Translations under genes and position numbers: made by a program
The notes under the pieces: generated by a model
Seen by the model: the letters and a program-made list of their open reading frames with translations, nothing else
What the model was told of the DNA's origin: nothing
Database searches by the model: none
Assembly: GCA_013152415.1 (NCBI GenBank)
Contig: JAADGI010000020.1
Location: 1-58,128 of the forward strand
DNA from: Gammaproteobacteria bacterium
Lineage (GTDB): Bacteria; Pseudomonadota; Gammaproteobacteria; HyVt-429
DNA length: 58,128 nt
Direction: 5' to 3'
In this document: positions 50,970 through 58,128 of the stretch, piece by piece
Position numbering within the stretch: the first letter of the stretch is position 1
Layout: each line of letters opens with the position of its first letter

Positions 50970-52529
50970 ATGATCAGCTACCTCCACAGGATTTCGGACT
51001 TATTTTCTTCCGTAAAAGGACATATTCATTCCTATTTGGCGGTGCTCACCCTGGTATTGCTCACTGCCTATGCAAGCTATGTAATAAGCGTTAAATTTGA
51101 CTCGCTATCCTCGATTACAATTGTAGCCACCCTCACCTTCCTGGTTCTCGCCGTATCTGTACTGGGATTTTTTCTACTGCAAAAGGCCTTTCTAAGGCCA
51201 TTTAGTAAACTAGATAGTTGGGCTCGATCTGTAAATAGATCCAAACTATCAACCATATTTGATACCCCTGTCCCTTCAGATCTTTATGATCTGGTCCCTG
51301 ATTTAGCCGCCCTGACAAACCGGCTTTCGTTGCTTAGCAAGACACTCGATCTTCAGTTTCGCACCCAAACAGCGCGTGTTTCACGTAAAACGAGATCTCT
51401 GGAAATTCTATATGAAGTTGTTGCTGCATTAAATATATCCCGCAGTCGGGATGAGCTACTGTCCTCTTTCCTTGAAGCCCTGGTAGAACTCCTGGATGCA
51501 AGAGCCGCATCAGTTAAGTTACTCGGGCCAAACCAGGTACTTGAAGATGTGGCTACCGCAGGTGATGTGAGTATTTTTACAGGCCCCAATGATCATGCAG
51601 AGTCGCTCAATGCATTGTCAAAAGGTATTCTTACGGATGGGAAACTGTTGATTCATCCCATTGAGGGTATCGCTAATGATATAAAGGCCTATACAGACGT
51701 ATACGAGTGTATTATCACACCCGTTCAATATCGTGACGAAATGCTAGGGGTCTACTTGCTATTCCTTGAGAATCCTAGTGCTGAATTGGGAGATGATTTT
51801 CGTGATCTTATCACTTCAGTTGGCAAGCACCTCGGATTAGCGTTAGAGAAATCACGACTTGATAATCAGGCCAGACGACTGGCAGTAATGGAAGAAAGAG
51901 ACATACTGAGAAATGAGCTACATGATACACTTGCTCAATATTTTGTTAGCATGCGCATACAAGTAAAGATGCTAAGTGAACTGCTTTATAAAAAGGAATA
52001 TCGGAATACTGAAAAAGAGGTCTGGCGCCTCCGAGTATCCCTTGAAGAGGCCAATACCAGTCTCAGGGAATTATTGGCCAGTTTTCGATTTAAAATGGAC
52101 GAAAGAGGCCTGATTACAGCAATCGAAGATCTGGTAGATAGATTCAATCAAGACAGTGGCATTACAACATTTTTTCAACATGAGGTCATCGAACTTGCAT
52201 TATCACCCACCCAGGAAGTTGAGATATACAGGATCGTACAAGAGGCCCTTGCCAATGTACGGTGGCACAGCAAGGCAACTACTGCCAGAGTATTCCTGTT
52301 GGAGAATCCTGACGATAGCTATAGTATCATTATCGAAGATGATGGCGTTGGTATTGATCACCCTACTCCCACCTCTCAAGGTAGAGAGCATGTTGGCTTA
52401 GCTATTATGCGTGAACGATCAGAAAGATTGGGGGGTAACCTGACGGTTGAGAGTGAAGCTGGAGAAGGAACGACAGTGTTTCTAACATTACAAAAACGAG
52501 ATTTACCGACTAACACAGAAATAAAATGA
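50970..52529 (+). CDS. NarX-family sensor histidine kinase without periplasmic domain
   Basis: A 519-residue kinase. Two membrane helices, about residues 21-41 and 49-72, leave only a handful of residues between them, so the NarX nitrate-sensing domain is missing. Then a HAMP-like link, a GAF-like domain (about 150-300), the HisKA_3 box with LRNELHDTLAQYF and the phosphorylated His318, and an ATPase with YRIVQEALANVRWHSKA and IIEDDGVGID. Overlaps the regulator gene by four bases. It lies 100 bases after dsrR, so it may control dsr or nitrogen genes in answer to a cytoplasmic signal. Confidence 0.92.
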   Translation: MISYLHRISDLFSSVKGHIHSYLAVLTLVLLTAYASYVISVKFDSLSSITIVATLTFLVLAVSVLGFFLLQKAFLRPFSKLDSWARSVNRSKLSTIFDTPVPSDLYDLVPDLAALTNRLSLLSKTLDLQFRTQTARVSRKTRSLEILYEVVAALNISRSRDELLSSFLEALVELLDARAASVKLLGPNQVLEDVATAGDVSIFTGPNDHAESLNALSKGILTDGKLLIHPIEGIANDIKAYTDVYECIITPVQYRDEMLGVYLLFLENPSAELGDDFRDLITSVGKHLGLALEKSRLDNQARRLAVMEERDILRNELHDTLAQYFVSMRIQVKMLSELLYKKEYRNTEKEVWRLRVSLEEANTSLRELLASFRFKMDERGLITAIEDLVDRFNQDSGITTFFQHEVIELALSPTQEVEIYRIVQEALANVRWHSKATTARVFLLENPDDSYSIIIEDDGVGIDHPTPTSQGREHVGLAIMRERSERLGGNLTVESEAGEGTTVFLTLQKRDLPTNTEIK

Positions 52530-53185
52530 AAATACTTTTAATCGATGATCATGCCTTGGTCTTACACGGTTTGGCTGAGCTATTAGAAAGCCGTGATGTT
52601 GAGGTACTCGCATCAGCAAATAATGGAAAAGATGGTCTACAACTCGCAAAGGAATTGGATGCAGATTTAATCCTACTCGATATTATGATGCCGGAAATGG
52701 ATGGCATTGAAACGCTGAAGGCTATTAGAAAATCTGGTATAGATATACCCGTGTTGATGTTAACCATGAGTCACGATGAATCTCACTTACAAGCGGCATT
52801 AAAAGAAGGTGCTCAAGGCTATTTACTGAAGGATATGGACCCAGATGAACTGGTCCCTGCTTTAGAAGATGCCATTTCAGGAAAAAATGTGGTTGCCAAG
52901 GAACTAGTAGGTGCATTGACCAGAATAGTACAAGGTAAGCCTAAAAAACAAGATATACCCTCTACACCTATTTCTAATCTTACCCCGCGTGAACTCGAAA
53001 TTTTGAAGCATCTCGCTGAAGGAAAAAGTAATAAAGTCATTGCCAAAGAACTGGGCATTACCTATGGTACGGTGAAGCTTCATGTTAAGGCTATATTACG
53101 AAAGTTGAACGCCACTTCACGTGTCCAAGCGGCTGTTATGGCAGTCCATCAGGGATTATCCAGAAGCCAGAAGCACAACCCGTAG
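52526..53185 (+). CDS. NarL/FixJ-family response regulator
   Basis: A 219-residue regulator partnered with the kinase upstream. Receiver with DD at residues 7-8, phospho-acceptor Asp52 in LILLDIMMPEMDG, and Lys in GYLLKDMDPDE. The C-terminal LuxR-type helix-turn-helix (LTPRELEILKHLAEGKSNKV then AKELGITYGTVKLHV) binds DNA. Overlaps the kinase by four bases. Targets unknown. Converges on vpsP-like gene 22 bases on. Confidence 0.94.
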   Translation: MKILLIDDHALVLHGLAELLESRDVEVLASANNGKDGLQLAKELDADLILLDIMMPEMDGIETLKAIRKSGIDIPVLMLTMSHDESHLQAALKEGAQGYLLKDMDPDELVPALEDAISGKNVVAKELVGALTRIVQGKPKKQDIPSTPISNLTPRELEILKHLAEGKSNKVIAKELGITYGTVKLHVKAILRKLNATSRVQAAVMAVHQGLSRSQKHNP

Positions 53186-53207
53186 CCCATCGTGATAATA
53201 ATTCCTG

Positions 53208-53936
53208 TCAGATGGTTTTTTTAGGTTTAGCGTAGACAGCCTTTTCTCTTTTATACATGACCAATAAACTATCATTTTTCTGGATATACGGCATAATAAT
53301 ATTATCCCGGCCAAATTGAATGGCCAACCTGATAATATACCTGGCTTGATGGTGTAATCCCCGCTGTACCGTATCCAGAACAGCGATACGTGTTGTGTCC
53401 GGTAACAACGTCCATGTGGCTAAGCCCACTTTTGCCACGCTTAATTGTACGGGGATTTCATTGGGCCCAAATTTTACCGCCTGCTCTATCGCATTAAAGT
53501 ACTCCTTATCGACCTCCAGTAGCCTGAATTTAATCGTCGCAATGCTGGCCCATGTTCTTGGCCAGGTTGGCCGAAGTATCACATGCTTGCGATAGTATTT
53601 CAGAGCCTGACGATTATGTTTTTTCGTATTCGGGTCCCAAATCGCTTTTTGCGAAGCTCTCCAGGTATGTAAATCACCTTGTGCTACTACAATAGCCGGG
53701 CGATGGCCATCCAGTGCAGAGGCAACGGCCAGGGCACTGTCAACAGATTTTAGCTCAGATGGATTGGGTAATTGGCCACGCTGCTGCCAGCGTTCGATCT
53801 TTTCAGTCGCATAGTTCGAAAATATATCTGCTATACCACGTGGTAAAATCAAGATGGATAGCACGATGAGTATTATAATAGCCACATAGGCAAGTGTGTG
53901 CCTCGGTAATGCCTTGTTACCAAAGATATTCATCAT
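53208..53936 (-). CDS. VpsP-like exopolysaccharide protein
   Basis: A 242-residue protein with one N-terminal membrane helix (LAYVAIIILIVLSILILP) followed by a soluble part with helical, TPR-like features: ALKYYRKHVILRPTWPRTWASIATIKFRL, viewed in two halves, and AVKFGPNEIPVQLSVAKVGL. It resembles VpsP found at the end of Vibrio vpsMNOP, though I rely on gene order for this. Twenty bases after the kinase gene. Function unknown, probably in the export complex. Confidence 0.72.
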   Translation of the reverse strand: MMNIFGNKALPRHTLAYVAIIILIVLSILILPRGIADIFSNYATEKIERWQQRGQLPNPSELKSVDSALAVASALDGHRPAIVVAQGDLHTWRASQKAIWDPNTKKHNRQALKYYRKHVILRPTWPRTWASIATIKFRLLEVDKEYFNAIEQAVKFGPNEIPVQLSVAKVGLATWTLLPDTTRIAVLDTVQRGLHHQARYIIRLAIQFGRDNIIMPYIQKNDSLLVMYKREKAVYAKPKKTI

Positions 53937-53955
53937 CGTGCGGTGCCAACTCTTC

Positions 53956-56049
53956 CTATGCCGTCTTCTTCAACTTTGCCTCATGGGCTTCTTTGCCATA
54001 ACCATAGCCACCATAGTAACCGGAATAAACACCGTAACTATCCCATTTGCCTACTTTATCAAAATCCAGTTGATTGAGCACCACGCCAATAATTGAGGCA
54101 CCTACTTGCTGTAAACGTCTGATACCAGATTGTGCAAGTTGATAAGGTGTTTTGTCTGCCTGGGTAACATACACCACCGCGCTGGACTGCTTGGATAGAA
54201 TTAAGGCATCGGCAACTTCATTCGTGGGTGCTGTATCAATGACTATACGATTATAGTGTTTACTTAAGGCGCCCAATAATTCACTGAAGCGTTTTGAGGA
54301 TAATAGTTCCTGGGGGTTTGGAGGGACAATGCCCGCCGGCAGGATATCCAAGCCCTTATGCTTTGAGGTGTGTATACATTCTTTTGCGTCTGTCGTGCCA
54401 GCGGTCATATCCGACAAACCGGCCACCTGCTCGGGAAGACCGGCCTTGATCCCCACTGACGGCTTACGCATGTCACCATCAATCAGCAGTACCTTGCCTT
54501 CTAGATGGGCCAATGCGTAGGCCAGATTCATGGAGACGGTGGTCTTGCCTTCACCGGGTAAGGATGAGGTCACCAATACAATTTTATGGGGGTCATCCAG
54601 TGCGGACAGCATTACCCCGGTGCGGATGGTACGAATTGCTTCGGCAAATTGCGAGCGTGGCTCTTCGATAAACATCGATTCCGGTACCGACACCTCCCCT
54701 ACAGGCACCTTGGTCTTTAGCTTCGGAAGTATACCCAGAGTGGTCAAGCCCAGTTTTTCCTCCACATCCACATTTGTCTTAAGCGTGTTATCAAGGTACT
54801 CGAGTAAAAATGCAATCATCACCCCGACAAACAGGGCCATGATAATCGACAAGCCTACGATCAACCTCTTTTTGGGTTTGATTGGCTTAATCGGCAATAC
54901 CGCCGGATCAACGACGCGCGCACTGGCATTGTGAATATCACCGATGAGATTGGTCTCTTTGATACGTTCCAGAAAAAGATTATAAAGCTGCCGATCTGCA
55001 ATCATCTCACGCTGTAAAGTGTGCAGCTTACTGTCCTTTTGAAAGGTGCTGCTAAGGTCTATTTCACGGTCCGTACTCTTGCTCCACTCCAGTTGCCTGG
55101 CATTCGTTGTCCCTGCATAATCCGCAGTCAGCGCCCCGGTCACCTTACGCAACTCACGACGCAGGTTACGTTGTGTCGCATTTAGATCTGAGCGGGCGGC
55201 AATCATTTTAGGGTGTTCCGGCCCATAGCGTTCCGATAGCTCATCTATTTTACGCTGTGCCTCGGCGGCCTCCCCCTTGATACGTTGAATCACCGGGTGA
55301 TTGACCACCTCTGGCAATGCCTCAAAGCGGCCAGTGGGCTGTGTCGCCACATAGGCCTTAAGCTCAGATTCAGAGGCTGTAAGCTTCTTGCGCAATTGCT
55401 CAAGGCGACTGGACAACCACTTCGTGGCCTGTTGCGTCAATTCCACACGGGCCTCAAGGCCGCTCTCGATAAACACTTGGGCCAGGGTATTTGCTACGTC
55501 CTGGGCAAGTTTCGGGTCTTTTGATTCAAATCTGACTTTAACCAGTTGGGTATTGCGTACCGGGTCGACACTGAGATGGCTGGTAAAATTCTCAACGATA
55601 AACTCGTGCAATTCGATTTCAGACTCTGATGAACCATCTAGCCAATCAGACAGGCCCATGCGTTTTAAAAAGCTCTCTGATTGCTGTGGATCATATTCAG
55701 GATGCTTTTCAAGTGCGAGACGGTTGATCACAGCATCAACCAGTTTACGGGACTTAAGAATCTCAAACTGGGTCTGCAGGTATTCCCGGTTGGCGGGATT
55801 AAAACCATATACCTCTTCAATGGGGGCAACCTTATTCTCATTGGCCTCGATCATCACTGTCGCAGCAGAACTATAAATCGGGTCCATAGCGAAACTGATT
55901 AAGGTTGAAAAGACCCCTGCCAACAATGCAATACCAACGATACTGCGTCTATGTTTCTTTATTGTGCGCCAGTATTCACGAAGATCAATTTCTTCCTCAT
56001 CGAGATAGTCTTCCATGTAACGATCGGGTGGAATAGTGAGATTGCTCAT
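53956..56049 (-). CDS. Wzc/VpsO-like polysaccharide co-polymerase and tyrosine autokinase
   Basis: A 697-residue protein. The first half is a Wzz-type chain-length domain with helix 1 (RRSIVGIALLAGVFSTLISFA), a long periplasmic coiled-coil region and helix 2 (RLIVGLSIIMALFVGVMIAFL). The second half is a BY-kinase: Walker A SLPGEGKTTVSMN, Walker A' LLIDGDMRKPS and Walker B IVIDTAPTNEVAD. The C-terminus has a cluster of six Tyr in YGVYSGYYGGYGYG, the autophosphorylation tail. It controls length and export of an exopolysaccharide. Part of vpsMNOP-like set. Confidence 0.93.
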   Translation of the reverse strand: MSNLTIPPDRYMEDYLDEEEIDLREYWRTIKKHRRSIVGIALLAGVFSTLISFAMDPIYSSAATVMIEANENKVAPIEEVYGFNPANREYLQTQFEILKSRKLVDAVINRLALEKHPEYDPQQSESFLKRMGLSDWLDGSSESEIELHEFIVENFTSHLSVDPVRNTQLVKVRFESKDPKLAQDVANTLAQVFIESGLEARVELTQQATKWLSSRLEQLRKKLTASESELKAYVATQPTGRFEALPEVVNHPVIQRIKGEAAEAQRKIDELSERYGPEHPKMIAARSDLNATQRNLRRELRKVTGALTADYAGTTNARQLEWSKSTDREIDLSSTFQKDSKLHTLQREMIADRQLYNLFLERIKETNLIGDIHNASARVVDPAVLPIKPIKPKKRLIVGLSIIMALFVGVMIAFLLEYLDNTLKTNVDVEEKLGLTTLGILPKLKTKVPVGEVSVPESMFIEEPRSQFAEAIRTIRTGVMLSALDDPHKIVLVTSSLPGEGKTTVSMNLAYALAHLEGKVLLIDGDMRKPSVGIKAGLPEQVAGLSDMTAGTTDAKECIHTSKHKGLDILPAGIVPPNPQELLSSKRFSELLGALSKHYNRIVIDTAPTNEVADALILSKQSSAVVYVTQADKTPYQLAQSGIRRLQQVGASIIGVVLNQLDFDKVGKWDSYGVYSGYYGGYGYGKEAHEAKLKKTA

Positions 56050-56073
56050 AATCTGCCAAGCTCTGAAATGCAG

Positions 56074-56643
56074 TCAGAAAAAGCTTTGATCCACATAGAC
56101 GATGTCGCCAGGCCCAATCGGCGCGTCCATTGTGGCAGGCTCCGGTGTAGCCGAGGTGTCTTTTTCACGAATAATATTTATCTTGCGGCGTGAGGCCCTT
56201 TCCTTCAGCCCACCGGCCACTGAAATGGCTTTGCGCACTGTCAGACCTGGCTGGTAGGGGTAACTACCTGGTTTCTCGACCTCACCGTTCACGTAGAAGG
56301 GACGAAACTCTAAAATGGCCACGGTCACCACGGGGGCCTTAAAAAACCTTCCCATCAGGCGCCTGGCAACGAGTTTTTCCAACTCACGCGCCGTGAGGCC
56401 CACTGCCTTCACTTCACCTACCAACGGATAGGTGACATAACCAGTGGTCCCGATACGTACCTCACGATCCATATCTTCTTCACGGAAGACCTGGATTCTG
56501 ACCAGATCACCGGCACCGAGTTTATAGGCACCCCCATTAGCATGCACACTCGTTTGTGTGCCCAGTACAACCCCAAGCAGACAAATAGAAGCAAACAGAT
56601 AAAGGTTAATCGACTTAATCAATATTACTGACATGGGCATCAT
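56074..56643 (-). CDS. Wza/VpsN-like polysaccharide export protein
   Basis: A 189-residue protein with a signal (NLYLFASICLLGVVLGTQTSVHA) and Poly_export domain: YKLGAGDLVRIQVFREEDMD, then YPLVGEVKAVGLTARELEK and an SLBB segment FYVNGEVEKPGSYPYQPGLT. No lipobox Cys is seen, unlike Wza. Start is uncertain; I take the ATG at 56643 (MMPMSVILIKS), as upstream sequence does not fit a signal peptide. Reaches the vpsO-like gene over 24 bases. Confidence 0.9.
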   Translation of the reverse strand: MMPMSVILIKSINLYLFASICLLGVVLGTQTSVHANGGAYKLGAGDLVRIQVFREEDMDREVRIGTTGYVTYPLVGEVKAVGLTARELEKLVARRLMGRFFKAPVVTVAILEFRPFYVNGEVEKPGSYPYQPGLTVRKAISVAGGLKERASRRKINIIREKDTSATPEPATMDAPIGPGDIVYVDQSFF

Positions 56644-56829
56644 GGGCCGGATGGAATGCGTCCTTTCATCCCGCTTGTTTCTCGATCTATACAGACCCTT
56701 TGCGCAACTCACAGCCCCGAAAAAGCAACGGCCATCGTTACCGAACCCAGAGGGATATACCATCCACTCCCACTGGCAAAGGAACTGATACTTACTTAGC
56801 ACTGTGCACAACGCAACAGACTATCAAAC

Positions 56830-58017
56830 TTATAGCGTTGCCCCTACGGTGATACCATATACGTTGCGCTTGTAATCAAATGCATTGCTACTGGACTCAC
56901 GTTTATCATAACTATAACCTACCCCGACTTTCAACCAACGCCGAACCTGATAGCTCATACTGACACCATATTGAGTACGATCATCCTGACGCACCGTGGG
57001 ATCATAATCATCATTGGCCACTAAATAATTGACCTTGGTGCTAATATCGGAACTCCATTTATGATTCCAGGTCAGTGATAGATCTTGAGTCAGAATAAAA
57101 TCACCCGTACCATTGGTTTCATCGGTACGCCGTGAAGTCGCGATATCCACCGTCGAATAGGTGCGTGGTGACCACTGCGCCGATGCTTCCCAACTGGAGC
57201 CTGCAAAATTCGTACGGCCAGCAATATCAAAGTTCTTCTCCAGGCGTCCGATCTTGACCGTCCCGCTGGTCTTAGCCGTGGCTTCCCAGGTAATACCCGC
57301 CAGGTAGCGTCGCTCTTGACTGTCCAGTGTGGCTGTTGCGTAATCAATATCAGTAATGGCTGCCTGTAACAATAAATCCGTACGCGGGGCCACATTGTAG
57401 TAAAGCGTTACCCCAAAATCAGTGTTATCACGATCACGGACTGCCGTCAGCGTACGATTATTGTCATAAACCTTAGAGAAATACCCGGCATTCAACTCGA
57501 CACGACCATAGGCCTTCTCAGCTCCATAGCTTAGTGTGCCGTCAAAACGTGTGGCATGCCATTCATCAGGTGTTGCCGGTAGCCCAACCGCACCTTCGGT
57601 ACGCTGGGTACCCCGGGCGTCGTGCTCGTCCAGGTATTCGGCCTGCATATTCAGCCGACCACGACGGCCGAGGCCAACATCGAGTTCGCCAATGAGATTT
57701 TGATCTTCGTAGTCATCGGCACTGCTACTGCCGTAACGGCCGACTTCTGCCTGATAGCCAATCCTGTAAAGCTGCCCCCCCTTCTCAATTCGAAAGTCGA
57801 GCGCAGGTGACGCCATAAAAACATCATCACTCTGTTCCGTGCCACTGGGCTGACGCAAAATATTGTCGTCGCGTAGGTATTGCACTGTCAGGCTTGGATA
57901 CAGCATAAACGGCCCGACCGGGACACTACCCCCATCGTCCTGCTGTGCCAGGGCCATGATTGGACTCAATACCGCCAACGCAACGGCCGTATTAATCAGT
58001 TTTTTTTTGTTGTTCAA
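56830..58017 (-). CDS. VpsM-like outer-membrane beta-barrel
   Basis: A 395-residue outer-membrane protein beginning at a TTG (58017) after GGGAGA; no ATG precedes the signal peptide (INTAVALAVLSPIMALAQ). The mature part is a series of amphipathic strands rich in Tyr, Arg and Asp, such as YPSLTVQYLRDDNIL and WLKVGVGYSYDKR, ending in an aromatic-basic pattern with VYGITVGATL. It is the BBP2-type barrel found first in vpsMNOP-like clusters and is the probable outer-membrane channel for the polymer. No glycosyltransferase is in the window. Confidence 0.88.
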   Translation of the reverse strand: MNNKKKLINTAVALAVLSPIMALAQQDDGGSVPVGPFMLYPSLTVQYLRDDNILRQPSGTEQSDDVFMASPALDFRIEKGGQLYRIGYQAEVGRYGSSSADDYEDQNLIGELDVGLGRRGRLNMQAEYLDEHDARGTQRTEGAVGLPATPDEWHATRFDGTLSYGAEKAYGRVELNAGYFSKVYDNNRTLTAVRDRDNTDFGVTLYYNVAPRTDLLLQAAITDIDYATATLDSQERRYLAGITWEATAKTSGTVKIGRLEKNFDIAGRTNFAGSSWEASAQWSPRTYSTVDIATSRRTDETNGTGDFILTQDLSLTWNHKWSSDISTKVNYLVANDDYDPTVRQDDRTQYGVSMSYQVRRWLKVGVGYSYDKRESSSNAFDYKRNVYGITVGATL

Positions 58018-58128
58018 GTTAATCTCCCTATCCCCATTTAACCCAATTAATTATAATTCCCATCCCATGTGGGTACGGTTACCGTGGCTATACTTTTATG
58101 AGGTTGCACCTGAGGGACTGACGCCACC

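Noticed and set aside
50970..52529. NarX nitrate sensor
   Set aside because: The periplasmic domain that binds nitrate is missing between the membrane helices.
1..58128. tRNA, rRNA or complete insertion sequence
   Set aside because: Gaps between genes were read for cloverleaf, rRNA-like and transposase signatures; none was found.

Overview
The window looks like a piece of a gammaproteobacterial sulfur oxidiser. The strongest sign is a complete reverse-type dissimilatory sulfite reductase locus, dsrABEFHCMKLJOPNR (37812-50869). Its dsrEFH, dsrL, dsrN and cysteine-free dsrR genes are typical of sulfur-oxidising rather than sulfate-reducing bacteria. The other housekeeping genes (lpxK, kdsB, msbA, lolCD, comEC, a spliceless prfB with frameshift, lysS) fit a Gram-negative gammaproteobacterium. 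Base composition is moderate. I see no rRNA, tRNA, CRISPR array, phage or complete insertion sequence.

Left part (1-15324). The window opens inside a minus-strand prepilin gene (GspH/FimT type) whose C-terminus is a 15-bp, in-frame tandem repeat encoding Asn-Gly-Gly-Asn-Asp. Then comes an envelope operon on the minus strand: comEC, exbB, exbD, msbA, lpxK, a Trm112-like gene and kdsB. A lone DUF2062 gene, lolDC, an HDOD signalling gene, and prfB-lysS follow. Palindromic dispersed repeats sit between several of these units.

Nitrogen part (15429-27895). nirB, nirD, nasA and a fused iron-sulfur/membrane-anchor protein run leftward. A nitrate/nitrite transporter, a PP2C phosphatase-Ser/Thr kinase fusion, moaA and mobA run rightward. 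The shared intergenic region carries two sigma-54 type promoters (GG-N10-GC), one for each direction, and possible NtrC sites. This is a nitrate assimilation unit that probably feeds the reductase from the quinol pool, with molybdenum cofactor genes attached.

Middle part (27883-37259). Several poorly known conserved genes lie here, then a secreted beta-propeller-like protein with a CGWC thioredoxin, a PKHD-type hydroxylase, and a minus-strand cluster that faces away from dsr: TauD-type dioxygenase, a small protein, a helical-repeat-like protein, an orphan Cas6/Cmx6-like RAMP protein, a DsrC paralogue lacking both C-terminal cysteines, and a mercaptopyruvate-type sulfurtransferase. This cluster is the best candidate here for an undescribed system: an RNA-endonuclease fold beside sulfur-relay-like proteins, with no CRISPR array.

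Right part (37812-58128). The dsr operon has stem-loops in several gaps, including both sides of dsrC, which suggests differential mRNA stability. Directly after dsrR lies a NarX/NarL-family sensor-regulator pair whose kinase lacks the periplasmic nitrate-sensing domain. The window ends with a minus-strand exopolysaccharide export set resembling vpsMNOP: outer-membrane barrel, Wza-like lipoprotein-family exporter, Wzc-like tyrosine autokinase and VpsP-like protein.
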